From Paraflavitalea sp. CAU 1676 (lineage in GTDB: Bacteria; Bacteroidota; Bacteroidia; Chitinophagales; Chitinophagaceae): 64,000 nucleotides of DNA. The notes beneath the pieces were generated by a model that was given only the letters and a program-made list of their open reading frames with translations, made no database searches and was not told where the DNA came from. Positions 52,394 to 61,508 of the stretch are shown piece after piece; position 1 is the stretch's first letter; each line of letters begins with the position of its first letter. Both the position numbers and the translations under genes were made by a program. The stretch is from NCBI RefSeq assembly GCF_029223285.1, contig NZ_JARHUJ010000003.1:1-64000 (forward strand), written 5' to 3'.

Positions 52394-55300
52394 TTGTCAA
52401 GGTATTTTTCATTTCTTGCGGTACTGATCTTGTGCAGCCAGCTTGCCACTGCGCGGCAAACTATTGCCAAAAAGGGTAAGGACCCCATGTTCCTGGTGGC
52501 TCCGTCTTCTGTTACACCCAATGCCCGCCAATATATCTTTACACGTTTCAGCATGTTCAATGGCCTTTCTGCCAACCTGGTCAACAACCTGGTGCAGGAT
52601 CATAAAGGCTATATCTGGCTGGCAACGCCCAATGGCCTGCAGCGCTACGATGGCAATAAATTCACCACTTTCAAGCACCAGCACAGCAATCCCGGCACGA
52701 TGCCCGATGATAACGTGGCCTCGGTGTACATGGACAAGCAAAACAGGCTGTGGGTACTCACTGCTGATAACAAAGTAGGGATTTTCGATACTGACAGATT
52801 CAGTTACCGGGAAGTAAAAATGGTATATCCCGGAGACCGGCCTACCATCTACCAGCCGAAGTTCATGCTCGAAACGAAGCAGGGCAAGGTGCTGCTGTTT
52901 GCCTCCGGTGCAGATACCTACGAATTTCAGCCCGATTCGAATAAACTGGTGGTGACGAACGAATATTTCAAGCGGCCGGCCAACTGGCGGCGGCAATGGG
53001 TATTTATGGATACTACCAGCGGCCGCCAATGGACGGCCTGCGATTCGGGCATTGTGATGTATGACCCCGCTACGCGGCATATAAATTACTACCGCAATAA
53101 TCCCGACAAGAACAAGGCCATCGATGCATTTGGCAATGTAGGCAACTCATTGCGTGTTTACGCCGACAACTATGGACGGCATATGGTGGCCACCTGGCGT
53201 ATGGAAGAAGGCGGTCCCAGACTCCTTTTTTTCAATGAAAAGTCAGGGGAAATAAAGAAACACAATGTTTCGATGGAGTTGTTTGGAGGCGGCTACCACG
53301 AATTCAATGGCATCCTGCAACAACGTAATGGACGCTTATGGGTGTACGGGCTTCCCTTCATCCTTGAATATGTAGACGGGCCAAGCCCCCTGCAGGGCAT
53401 CCAGAATGAGTACAAGGACGAACAGAGCCTGAAGTTTGATGTGGCTTTTTACATGTATGAAGACCGCTCGGGCAATATCTGGGTAACCACCACCAATGGC
53501 GTTTACCTGTTCAACCCCGACGCCCAAAAGTTCAATGCCTTTCGTTTGTTGCGACCCAATGGCACCGGGGTGATCGACGGGCCCACTAAATGCGTACTGG
53601 AAGTAGACAGCAATCAGCTTTGGGTAGGCACCTGGGGCGCAGGTATATATGCGTACGACAGAAATTTCAACCCACAAGATCTGCCAGCCTTTATGAAGGG
53701 GTATGAAACGGGCGCTGTTGCCTGGTGTATGGTACAGCACAAAGCTGCGGGGCTGATCTTTATAGGCATGCAGGATGGGGCGATGGCGGTCATTAACCGG
53801 CAAAAACAGCAGCAACAGATACACCTGTTTCCCATCTTTGAAAGGCGCACCATCCGGCAGGCGGTAGAGGACAAAAACGGGAACCTTTGGTTTGGCACGC
53901 AGCAAGGCAAACTGGTTAAATGGACTTATCAGACCGGGCGCCATTACCAGGACGGTTTTACAGAGATACTACGTACAAAGGCTATTATCCAGAAACTATT
54001 GCTCGACAAACAGGGATACCTCTGGGTTGCTACGCAAGGCAAGGGCCTTTTGAAGGTAGATCCGTCAACCAACAAAGTTTTGGAGGAATACCGCGCTAAG
54101 GGGCCCAAAGGAAAGCGCTTGTGGAACGATAACCCTACCGACATGGTGCAGCTCAACGATAGCACCCTGCTGGTAGCATGTTACGGCATTTCGCTGATCA
54201 ATATGAAAACGGGTCTGGTATCCTTTATCAGTACCGATCAGGGACTGCCTTCCAATAATGTCATGTGTGCAGCCAAAGACCGGCACGGTATCGTGTGGCT
54301 GGGTATGATGAGCGGCATTTGCCGTATGAACCTCGACAAAATGGTATTTACTTTTTATGACCGTCGCGACGGTATGCCCGCCGACTATTTTGAAGGCGAG
54401 GACGCGCACCACCTGAGCGATGGCCGATTGCTGTTTACCAGTGCGCACAACTTCGTAGTGATCGATCCGGATAAAATGGTTCGGAACGAGCCACCGCATG
54501 ATGCTGTGATCACCGACGTACGGATCGCCAGTAAATCATTGCCGGTAGACTCGCTCAGCAAGGAATTCGCCATCAACCTGCAGCACGATAAAAGCTCCAT
54601 CTCCATCGAGTTTGGCAGCTTTAATTTCATCAGGCAGGATAAAACAGACTATTACTACCAACTGGTAGGTGTTGACAAAGACTGGGTACATGCCGACGAT
54701 CGCCGGCAGGCCATCTACAACCACCTGAGCCCCGGCAATTATATTTTCAAAGTACGTAGTGAAAACGCCGACGGCGTAGCCAGTAAGAATATCACCAGCT
54801 TACGGGTTTCGGTGAAGCCGCCCTTCTGGCGCACGGGTTGGTTCTATGGCTTCCTGGTATTGCTGGCGATCGGTATCCTGTATTGGATCGACCGGGAAAG
54901 GATGCGCCGCATCCGCGAACTGCAGGCCATGCGCACGCAGATTGCCGGCAACCTGCACAACGATATCAACACCACACTCAATAACATCAACCTGCTGAGT
55001 GAAATGGCCAAGATCAAGGCCGACAAGGACCTTACCCGCTCCAAGGAATATATTGACCAGATCAGCGACAAGAGCCACAATATGATCATCGCTATGGATG
55101 ACATGTTGTGGAGCATCGATCCGCAGAACGACAGTATGGAAAAATCGCTGTTGCGCATGCTGGAGTACGTCGACGCGCTGATCAACCGCCATGGGGCCAA
55201 TATCGACATCCTGGTCGACGAGCACGTACGCACACTCAAGCTCGACATGAAATCGCGCCACGAGATGCTGCTGATCTTTAAGGAAGTTTTGCGCAATATG

Positions 55301-55525
55301 GTGCTGGAGAATCCACAAAAACATATTCTCATCAATATCGACCTGGTGAAATCCAAACTGTCTATCAAAGTGCAGGACGATGGCACTTATGCGGGCGAAA
55401 GCGATCTCTTCCCGGCGCAAACGCTCGACCTGCTGGCACAACGCACGAGCGCCATTCGTGCCGAACTGGATATCCAGGCCGACAGGAATGGCGCTTCGGT
55501 GATCTTATTGGTACCGGTGGTCTAA
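52394..55525 (+). CDS. two-component propeller sensor with HisKA_3-type kinase domain
   Basis: The 1043-residue protein has a signal peptide (LAVLILCSQLATA), a long periplasmic region of Reg_prop propeller repeats (about 60-680; NLVQDHKGYIWLATPNGLQR is typical), a Y_Y_Y domain (about 725-790, DYYYQLVGVDKDWVHADD), one membrane helix (about 808-830) and a cytoplasmic HisKA_3-like segment with phospho-acceptor His in QIAGNLHNDINTTLN. The ATPase domain is degenerate: IKVQDDGTY is kept, but the expected second G box is not clear. TTG start, supported by the promoter and signal peptide. It ends one base from the convergent response-regulator gene and may signal to it. Confidence 0.88.
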   Translation: MSRYFSFLAVLILCSQLATARQTIAKKGKDPMFLVAPSSVTPNARQYIFTRFSMFNGLSANLVNNLVQDHKGYIWLATPNGLQRYDGNKFTTFKHQHSNPGTMPDDNVASVYMDKQNRLWVLTADNKVGIFDTDRFSYREVKMVYPGDRPTIYQPKFMLETKQGKVLLFASGADTYEFQPDSNKLVVTNEYFKRPANWRRQWVFMDTTSGRQWTACDSGIVMYDPATRHINYYRNNPDKNKAIDAFGNVGNSLRVYADNYGRHMVATWRMEEGGPRLLFFNEKSGEIKKHNVSMELFGGGYHEFNGILQQRNGRLWVYGLPFILEYVDGPSPLQGIQNEYKDEQSLKFDVAFYMYEDRSGNIWVTTTNGVYLFNPDAQKFNAFRLLRPNGTGVIDGPTKCVLEVDSNQLWVGTWGAGIYAYDRNFNPQDLPAFMKGYETGAVAWCMVQHKAAGLIFIGMQDGAMAVINRQKQQQQIHLFPIFERRTIRQAVEDKNGNLWFGTQQGKLVKWTYQTGRHYQDGFTEILRTKAIIQKLLLDKQGYLWVATQGKGLLKVDPSTNKVLEEYRAKGPKGKRLWNDNPTDMVQLNDSTLLVACYGISLINMKTGLVSFISTDQGLPSNNVMCAAKDRHGIVWLGMMSGICRMNLDKMVFTFYDRRDGMPADYFEGEDAHHLSDGRLLFTSAHNFVVIDPDKMVRNEPPHDAVITDVRIASKSLPVDSLSKEFAINLQHDKSSISIEFGSFNFIRQDKTDYYYQLVGVDKDWVHADDRRQAIYNHLSPGNYIFKVRSENADGVASKNITSLRVSVKPPFWRTGWFYGFLVLLAIGILYWIDRERMRRIRELQAMRTQIAGNLHNDINTTLNNINLLSEMAKIKADKDLTRSKEYIDQISDKSHNMIIAMDDMLWSIDPQNDSMEKSLLRMLEYVDALINRHGANIDILVDEHVRTLKLDMKSRHEMLLIFKEVLRNMVLENPQKHILINIDLVKSKLSIKVQDDGTYAGESDLFPAQTLDLLAQRTSAIRAELDIQADRNGASVILLVPVV

Positions 55526-55526
55526 A

Positions 55527-56306
55527 TTATTTACCCATCCATTTTTTGAAGTCGCTCACTTTCTCGCGGCTTACGATAGCTTCTTTATCAACGGCAGGTT
55601 TCAGGTGCAGCAACAGCCTGTTGCCGAAATAATCATGTATCTGATCAACGCTGTCTACAGCGATGTAGAACGCACGGCTGATGCGGAAGTAGCGGTCGGG
55701 GTCGAGCATATCTTCCAGCTCATCCATGGTATAATCAACTACGAACTTGCGGTTATCGTAGGTCTTGAAGAAGTTGAGCCTGCCATCGCTGAAGAAGTAG
55801 GCGATCTCTTCCACTTCGATGGAGACCAGCTTTTGCGCGTGTTTTACGAGGAAGCGCTTGCGGAATTCCTTGGGCTGCAATTTCTGCCGGAGTTCTTTTA
55901 CCAGGCTCTCTACGTTGAGATCGGTATGCGTGCTGCCGGCCGCATACAGGTCTTTCATTTGCCGGTATTTATTGAGGGCTGTTTCCAGGTCTTCCTTTTG
56001 AATAGGCTTCAACAGGTAATCGATGCTGTTTACCTTAAAAGCTTTGAGGGCATACTCGTCGTAGGAAGTGGTGAACACCACGGCACTCTTTACGGCGGTA
56101 CGACTGAATATTTCAAAGCTTTGGCCATCGCTCAGCTCGATGTCCATGAGGATGAGATCGGGGGAGGGGTTGTCCTCCAGCCAGTCGACGGTACTCTTGA
56201 TACTGTCGGTGACACCCACCACTTCGGCCTGTGCATCAACACCAGCCAATGTTTTCTGCAGTTTCTTGACTGCCAGTTCTTCGTCTTCTACGATTAGAAT
56301 TTTCAT
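55527..56306 (-). CDS. LytTR-family response regulator
   Basis: The 259-residue protein has a receiver domain (1-120; acidic pocket E7-D8, phospho-acceptor D55 in LILMDIELSDGQ, and K-P in YLLKPIQ) and a C-terminal LytTR DNA-binding domain (about 150-255: RFLVKHAQKLVSIEVEEIAYF and RYFRISRAFYIAV). It is the third gene of a unit with two LytS-type kinases encoded upstream on the same strand, with a 23-bp gap. Probably activated by those kinases; target genes unknown. Confidence 0.93.
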   Translation of the reverse strand: MKILIVEDEELAVKKLQKTLAGVDAQAEVVGVTDSIKSTVDWLEDNPSPDLILMDIELSDGQSFEIFSRTAVKSAVVFTTSYDEYALKAFKVNSIDYLLKPIQKEDLETALNKYRQMKDLYAAGSTHTDLNVESLVKELRQKLQPKEFRKRFLVKHAQKLVSIEVEEIAYFFSDGRLNFFKTYDNRKFVVDYTMDELEDMLDPDRYFRISRAFYIAVDSVDQIHDYFGNRLLLHLKPAVDKEAIVSREKVSDFKKWMGK

Positions 56307-56329
56307 ATAGTAACCTTTTAAAAGTTAAA

Positions 56330-57421
56330 TTAATGAGGATGTATTTGTTTTTGTACTGCACTGATCTTCTTTTCATAGCCGCTATCCCAGATAAGCGGTA
56401 GTATGACCGTAAAATTGCGGGTATCGGACAATACCTGGAACCCCGGCTGGTCAAGCAATTCATATTTAAGACGGATATTGGCCAACCCGATCTTGTTGGA
56501 GGGGTCTTTGATAGTTTTACACTGCAAGTTATTATTCACCGCCAATTGATTGCCCGCCATCGTAAATATATCGATAACGAGGGGCTGATACTTCGATACC
56601 ACGTTGTGCTTAACCGCATTTTCTACCAGCAACTGCAGGCTCAGCGAAGGCAGCAGGTAATTATCATACCGTTTGTCGACTTCCATCTGTATCTGAATGG
56701 CCTCACCATGGCGCGTTTTCAGCAGGCGGTAATAGGATTCGATGAACTTCAGTTCGTTTTGCAGTGTCGATAAGCCATCTTCATTGTTGCGCAGCAGGTA
56801 ACGGTACACTTTGCTCAGCTCATCGAGGAAGCTTTCGGCCTGGCGTGCATCTTCGGAAATGAGTGACGACAGGGTATTGAAGCAATTGAACAGGAAGTGC
56901 GGGTTGACCTGGCTTTTCAGGGTTTCAAATTCGTACTGGATGGCCAGTTGCTGTACTTCTTCTTTTTCGGCCAGACTTTCTTTCCATTTGATGATCACGT
57001 ATTCTGCCTCCCAGGAGGTGGTAGCGATGAGGGTCAGCGCAACCGCCAGCAGGATAGAGGTCTTGAACTGGTGAACATCGAGCACGTAGCCCAGGAAATG
57101 AAAATAATCGAAGCCATAGAACAGTCCGGCAAAAGTGAGGCTCGTTAACCCGATATGGGTGGCAGCCAGCACGGTCAGGCGCAGCAGTGTATGATGCAGA
57201 TCGGGCAGGCGGATGCGGAGCCAGTGCATGCTCACAATGTGAAAATACCAGGAGAAAAAGCCCTGTACATAGATGAGCGGAAAGGAGTACAACCAGATGG
57301 TACGGTCATGCCACATGCGCTCGCCGAACAGCAAATGGTTCAGCAAGGCCGTGAGTACCGGCATGAGGGTAAAAAAGGATATCCATTCTACCCGCGTTGG
57401 TTTCATCCATGGTTTAATCAT
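56330..57421 (-). CDS. LytS-type sensor histidine kinase (His_kinase family)
   Basis: The 363-residue protein has four membrane helices (about 12-35, 44-70, 80-105 and 120-140), a linker helix, and the His_kinase domain with QVNPHFLFNCFNTLSSLI (phospho-acceptor His about 177). The N box SLQLLVENAVKHNVVSKYQP is intact and IGLANIRLKYELL forms the final G-type element. Its 5' end overlaps the preceding kinase gene by 8 bp, so translation is coupled. It is expected to phosphorylate the LytTR regulator downstream. Confidence 0.92.
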   Translation of the reverse strand: MIKPWMKPTRVEWISFFTLMPVLTALLNHLLFGERMWHDRTIWLYSFPLIYVQGFFSWYFHIVSMHWLRIRLPDLHHTLLRLTVLAATHIGLTSLTFAGLFYGFDYFHFLGYVLDVHQFKTSILLAVALTLIATTSWEAEYVIIKWKESLAEKEEVQQLAIQYEFETLKSQVNPHFLFNCFNTLSSLISEDARQAESFLDELSKVYRYLLRNNEDGLSTLQNELKFIESYYRLLKTRHGEAIQIQMEVDKRYDNYLLPSLSLQLLVENAVKHNVVSKYQPLVIDIFTMAGNQLAVNNNLQCKTIKDPSNKIGLANIRLKYELLDQPGFQVLSDTRNFTVILPLIWDSGYEKKISAVQKQIHPH

Positions 57422-58505
57422 GCGCCTTGGTTTCTTCCGCTTCGATCAATGGAATGTGAATGATCCGTTGTTTTTCGGTTTGCCGGATGGATACGGCTTG
57501 TCCGCAAAGCAAACGGTATTTATTAATGATATTGTCCAGGCCGGCCATTTCCACGTCGGGAATACCGATCCGGACCTTTTGCTGCACGTTGTGCTGGATC
57601 TGCAGCCATTGCTCGCCCAGCGAACTGATGGTGATGACCAACGGCCTGTCTTTACTGATCACATTGGTCGTAAAAGTGTTCTCGACCAGCAACTGCAACG
57701 TGAGCGGCGGCATCAGCAGGCTCAATTGTGAGGTGGTGATGTGCCGGTTGATGTGGATACCATCGCCGTACCGCACTTTGAGCAGGTAACTGTAGCTATC
57801 GAGGAACTGCAGTTCGGTTCCGAGGGTTACCAGTTTATCGTCGCTCCGCAACAGGTAGCGGTACACTTTGCTCATTTCATCGAGGAACTTTTCAGCAGCC
57901 ACCGTATCCTCGCCGATGAGGCTCGAGAGCGAGTTCAGGCTGTTGAACAGGAAATGCGGATTCATCTGGCTCTTGAGGCCCAGCAGGCGGCTTTGCATAT
58001 ACTCCTTCTTCAGCTGCTGGGTTTCGAGCATGGTCTTCTTCCATTTATCGAAGCTGTCTACGCCTTCGTGCAGAATGGTAATGAACACGTTGAAGATCGC
58101 TGCCGATAGTAATGTCCACTGGTAGCGTACCTGGTTGAGCTCGTAATTGAGGAAGTGAAAATAATCGTAGCCCCAGAACAGGATCGTAACGATGAGGGCA
58201 TTGATGAGGATGAAAAGAAAGATCGAGATCGCCATCCTTTTCATCAGGTCACCATCGTTGGGAAAGCGGTTGCGCAGCATAACAGCGATGCGCGTAAAGA
58301 CGAACCAGAAGCAACCGATAATGACGAGGGTACACAAACTGGCCCATCCGAATACACGTCCTTCCGTAAAATACCGGTTGCCGAAAATGAGTGAATTGTA
58401 CACCAATACAATGACAGGCACTACCGCCGCAAAGATCCATAGGTCTTTACGGGTGTACTGTGGCAGTGAAAACCTTGGGAGGGTGGAATGGGTGTTTACT
58501 GTCAT
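57414..58505 (-). CDS. LytS-type sensor histidine kinase paralogue with altered N box
   Basis: The 363-residue paralogue is the first gene of the kinase-kinase-regulator unit. It has four membrane helices and QMNPHFLFNSLNSLSSLI with the phospho-acceptor His. The N box reads LQLLVENTFTTNVISKDRPL, where its partner has ENAVKHNV: the conserved Lys-His pair is replaced by Thr-Thr. The last G element is GLDNIINKYRLL. ATP binding may be weakened, so it could act as a partner subunit of the second kinase. Overlaps the next gene by 8 bp. Confidence 0.9.
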   Translation of the reverse strand: MTVNTHSTLPRFSLPQYTRKDLWIFAAVVPVIVLVYNSLIFGNRYFTEGRVFGWASLCTLVIIGCFWFVFTRIAVMLRNRFPNDGDLMKRMAISIFLFILINALIVTILFWGYDYFHFLNYELNQVRYQWTLLSAAIFNVFITILHEGVDSFDKWKKTMLETQQLKKEYMQSRLLGLKSQMNPHFLFNSLNSLSSLIGEDTVAAEKFLDEMSKVYRYLLRSDDKLVTLGTELQFLDSYSYLLKVRYGDGIHINRHITTSQLSLLMPPLTLQLLVENTFTTNVISKDRPLVITISSLGEQWLQIQHNVQQKVRIGIPDVEMAGLDNIINKYRLLCGQAVSIRQTEKQRIIHIPLIEAEETKAHD

Positions 58506-59044
58506 TATTATAACAAATTACCATCTTTTGGAAAAGGCAAGTTAAGGGGTTTCGTCAGATTGGGGAAGAATGCGGATGAATTGAGTATTCCTGTGCGTGA
58601 ATTGTGGGCGTAAAATGGTGTTTTGGGCCCCGGAATCGACAGCTCAGGAATGTTTTTATCTCAGCGGCGTGGCTTGCCCCAAGGGAACGGGGAGGCCTAT
58701 TGACAGGCCCTTTCCATGCAGTTCCGTGTAATGCCCAGGGAAGGAGGCATGGGAGCAGCCTGGCCACCCCCTGCAGGTCCGTGTACAGCCCGGGAAGGGG
58801 AGAACGGCCTGATTGCCCCCTGCGGAGGCGGGCCCGGGACCAAAACGGGGAGGACAGCTCCGGGGCTGCCCGGGCAGGTATCAATTGTCGATAAGGACTG
58901 CTCAACTGTCAAACAACGTCTTCCGGCCTAGCTACACTTGATCCTTCAAATTTGTCAGGTCATGCAGGAACAGCTTCTGCACGGGCCATCTACCAGCCAT
59001 CTTTGCCGGGCAATTCAGGTTTAATTATCAAACAGCCATTAGTC
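58506..59044. other. intergenic region with G-rich imperfect direct repeat
   Basis: Frames on both strands here are Pro/Gly/Arg-rich artefacts. ATGCAGTTCCGTGTAATGCC (58716) and CTGCAGGTCCGTGTACAGCC (58771) begin imperfect ~28-bp direct repeats, 55 bp apart, each continuing into CAGGGAAGG/CGGGAAGG. The composition resembles the G-rich spacer near 27.3 kb. The right end should hold the promoter of the next gene. Confidence 0.4.
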
Positions 59045-59890
59045 ATGAAAAAAACAAACAAATTGAAACTCCTGTTCCAGGCCCTCGTACTGGCAGGTAT
59101 TACCGGCATGGCCGTTCTTGGCCTCATGTCGTTTGGAGTGAGAACCGTGTATGCCGATTTCTGGGAACAACTGGGCACCAACCAGAACCGTGGTACCAGC
59201 AGCATCAAACAAAGCTTCCTGTATGGCAGCTTTTATCACCACAGCAGCGCCAAACTGAAGAATATCCTCAGTGGCGACAAAGCGGCTGTTGCGCAGGACC
59301 TGCTCAAATACACCAAAGAGGTCGTAAACAGCGAAGCATTTGCGCAGGAATACGAGAAGTTCCGCACCTCAGCCAAACCCACACCACCCGAGCCCGCTAA
59401 AACCGAGGCAGTGATCCGCCAGAAATTTATAGACGATGCCCAAAAGGGTGTCGACAACCTCGAAAAACTGCTGAAGACCATGACCGACCCGGCCAGTCAG
59501 AAAAGTCTGAAGGATGGCCTCGCACAGACGAAGGACATGCTGAAAGACGTGCAGGACCCCAACAGTGAAATGATCAAGATGGCGGTTGCGGGCGAACAAA
59601 ACAACTTCAAGTACCGCAACGACCAATACGAAGCCAGCCTGAAAACATGGCAGGAAGAATATCCCGCCGGTGTAAAACCGATGATCAAAGCCAGGCTGCA
59701 GAAACTGCTGGACATTACGAAGGATGTTGACTTCGGTGCCCAGCTCACCGAGCGCGATGGCAAGAAATACTTTGTGAAGAAGGAATACGAAGCCAAACCT
59801 GCTGATTGGAAGAAAGCTTTCCGCGCCGGTAAAGAAGTAACGACGACGGTACAGGCATTTGCCCGCCAATGGCTGCAGGAGTTACCCTGA
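59045..59890 (+). CDS. membrane-anchored or secreted protein of unknown function
   Basis: The 281-residue protein has an N-terminal hydrophobic segment (LLFQALVLAGITGMAVLGLM, residues about 9-28) acting as anchor or uncleaved signal. The rest is soluble, helical and Lys/Glu-rich, with heptad-like stretches about residues 85-180 (TEAVIRQKFIDDAQKGVDNL...KDGLAQTKDMLKDVQ). No domain is recognised. The frame is open 31 codons upstream, but the Met of KKTNKLKLLFQ is the natural start. The OmpA-family gene follows after 49 bp; the two may form an operon with an envelope role. Confidence 0.7.
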   Translation: MKKTNKLKLLFQALVLAGITGMAVLGLMSFGVRTVYADFWEQLGTNQNRGTSSIKQSFLYGSFYHHSSAKLKNILSGDKAAVAQDLLKYTKEVVNSEAFAQEYEKFRTSAKPTPPEPAKTEAVIRQKFIDDAQKGVDNLEKLLKTMTDPASQKSLKDGLAQTKDMLKDVQDPNSEMIKMAVAGEQNNFKYRNDQYEASLKTWQEEYPAGVKPMIKARLQKLLDITKDVDFGAQLTERDGKKYFVKKEYEAKPADWKKAFRAGKEVTTTVQAFARQWLQELP

Positions 59891-59939
59891 TCAACACACA
59901 CGATCAACACTACACACGCAAAATCAAAATACGCTGAAC

Positions 59940-61274
59940 ATGAAAAGGATCCTTGCTATTGGCATCTTCCTGATCCCCACATTGGCAATCGCACAGGGAG
60001 GATTTATGGACCGCCTCAAGAAAAAAGTAATCAATAAGGCCGAACAAAAAGCAGATCAAAAAGTTGATAAAACAATTGATAAGGGTTTTGATAAGGCTGA
60101 ACAGGCCGCCAAACCCGGCAGTAAGCCGGCTGATAATACTGCTCCATCTAAGACACCAGCTGCAACAACCAGCCCCGCTGCTGCGCCGGCACCGCAAGCG
60201 GCCCCTGATGCTCCTGCCGCGCCTGCTCTAAAGAGCCATTCGAAGTTTGATTTCGTACCCGGTGAACAGATCGTGTACACGGAAAATTTCGAGCAGGATG
60301 CGATCGGTGAACTGGCTACCGGTTGGAATACCACTGGTACCGGCGAGGTAGTAACCCTTAATAATTTTCCGGGCAAGTGGTTCCAGGTGCACCAGCGCAG
60401 TTTTTACCTCACGAGCAACCAAAAGGAGTTTGGTGAAAACTACACGGTGGAGTTTGATGTGATCATGCAGGTAAAGTACAATGGGCACTTCCTGCCTTAT
60501 TTCTCCTGGGGTATCATCAGCACCAACGGAGAGCCTTCCACCGGCAATGATTTTCTCCGCAATTACCGTAAATACGGCAGCATCGAGACCATCTTTTACC
60601 CGGCAGAAGGCGGCAGGTCGCAACTGGGCATCCACACCTACAATGCAGCCAGAGGTTATTATACCGGCGACCAGCAGAACGTACCTGTACTGAGCGATTT
60701 CTTTGGCAAGCCCATTCACGTTGCCATGCAGGTACAAAAGGAGCGTTTACGTATCTGGGCCGATAAGGACAAGATACTCGACGCACCCAAAGCCGTTGCA
60801 CTGGGTACCATGATGAACCAGCTCTTTTTTGAGATCCACAGCTCGAGCTACAAGGAAGACCAGTATGGCATGTTCATCTCGAACCTGAAGGTGGCCAAAG
60901 GCATCCCCGATACCCGTCACAAACTGGTGGAAGAAGGTAAATTCAGCACTACCGGTATCCTCTTCGACGTAAACTCCGATGTTATCAGGCAGGAGTCTTA
61001 TGGCGTATTGAAGAATATTGCCGATGTGTTGAAAGAGAACGGCGATATCAAGGTGAAGATCATCGGGCATACCGACAGCGATGGCGAGGACAAGAAGAAC
61101 CTCGACCTCTCCAAGAGCAGGGCAGCTTCGGTAGCCAAAGCGTTACAGGAAACTTTCGGCATCGATGCGGCCCGCCTGCAAACTGATGGCAAGGGCGAGA
61201 GTGTACCGGTTGGAGACAACAAAACGAAAGACGGCAAGGCGCTCAACAGGCGCGTTGAGTTCATCAAGTTATAA
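59940..61274 (+). CDS. OmpA-family outer-membrane/peptidoglycan-binding protein
   Basis: The 444-residue protein has a signal peptide (MKRILAIGIFLIPTLAIAQ), a helical Lys-rich segment (about 25-55), an Ala/Pro linker (about 60-95), a beta-rich domain (about 105-320, ENFEQDAIGELATGWNT) and a C-terminal OmpA domain (about 335-444: ILFDVNSDVIRQESYGVLKN, IIGHTDSDGE, SKSRAASVAKAL and GKALNRRVEF). The OmpA part anchors to peptidoglycan. The middle resembles a laminin-G-like sandwich but no family is certain. A terminator follows. Confidence 0.9.
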   Translation: MKRILAIGIFLIPTLAIAQGGFMDRLKKKVINKAEQKADQKVDKTIDKGFDKAEQAAKPGSKPADNTAPSKTPAATTSPAAAPAPQAAPDAPAAPALKSHSKFDFVPGEQIVYTENFEQDAIGELATGWNTTGTGEVVTLNNFPGKWFQVHQRSFYLTSNQKEFGENYTVEFDVIMQVKYNGHFLPYFSWGIISTNGEPSTGNDFLRNYRKYGSIETIFYPAEGGRSQLGIHTYNAARGYYTGDQQNVPVLSDFFGKPIHVAMQVQKERLRIWADKDKILDAPKAVALGTMMNQLFFEIHSSSYKEDQYGMFISNLKVAKGIPDTRHKLVEEGKFSTTGILFDVNSDVIRQESYGVLKNIADVLKENGDIKVKIIGHTDSDGEDKKNLDLSKSRAASVAKALQETFGIDAARLQTDGKGESVPVGDNKTKDGKALNRRVEFIKL

Positions 61275-61308
61275 CAAGGGAACATACAGGACGGATATTA
61301 ATCAGGCA

Positions 61309-61338
61309 AGGCCCTGCTCAAGCATGAGCAGGGCTTTT
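61309..61338 (+). terminator. intrinsic terminator of OmpA gene
   Basis: GCCCTGCTC, AAGCAT loop, GAGCAGGGC and TTTTGC: a perfect 9-bp stem with T-run, 35 bp after the stop. Confidence 0.85.
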
Positions 61339-61431
61339 GCTTTGGAATGGGTACCGCGGCAGGGTGATGATTGACGCTTCCTGCCTTCATACGATTGCGC
61401 AAACAACAAAATGCAGTGGTAGTGACTGAAA

Positions 61432-61462
61432 CCCCAACGGCGGCCAATGGCCGCCGTTGGGG
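61432..61462 (-). terminator. 31-bp near-perfect palindrome, probable terminator of acyltransferase gene
   Basis: CCCCAACGGCGGCCA and TGGCCGCCGTTGGGG are exact complements around one base. Read on the reverse strand it is followed by TTTCAG and lies 46 bp after the stop at 61509. The T-run is short, so the termination role is tentative, and the palindrome could be a binding site. Confidence 0.5.
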
Positions 61463-61508
61463 TGATATTCATCTATGAAGCTGCCAGGGATAGCCCGACA
61501 GCGGTCAA

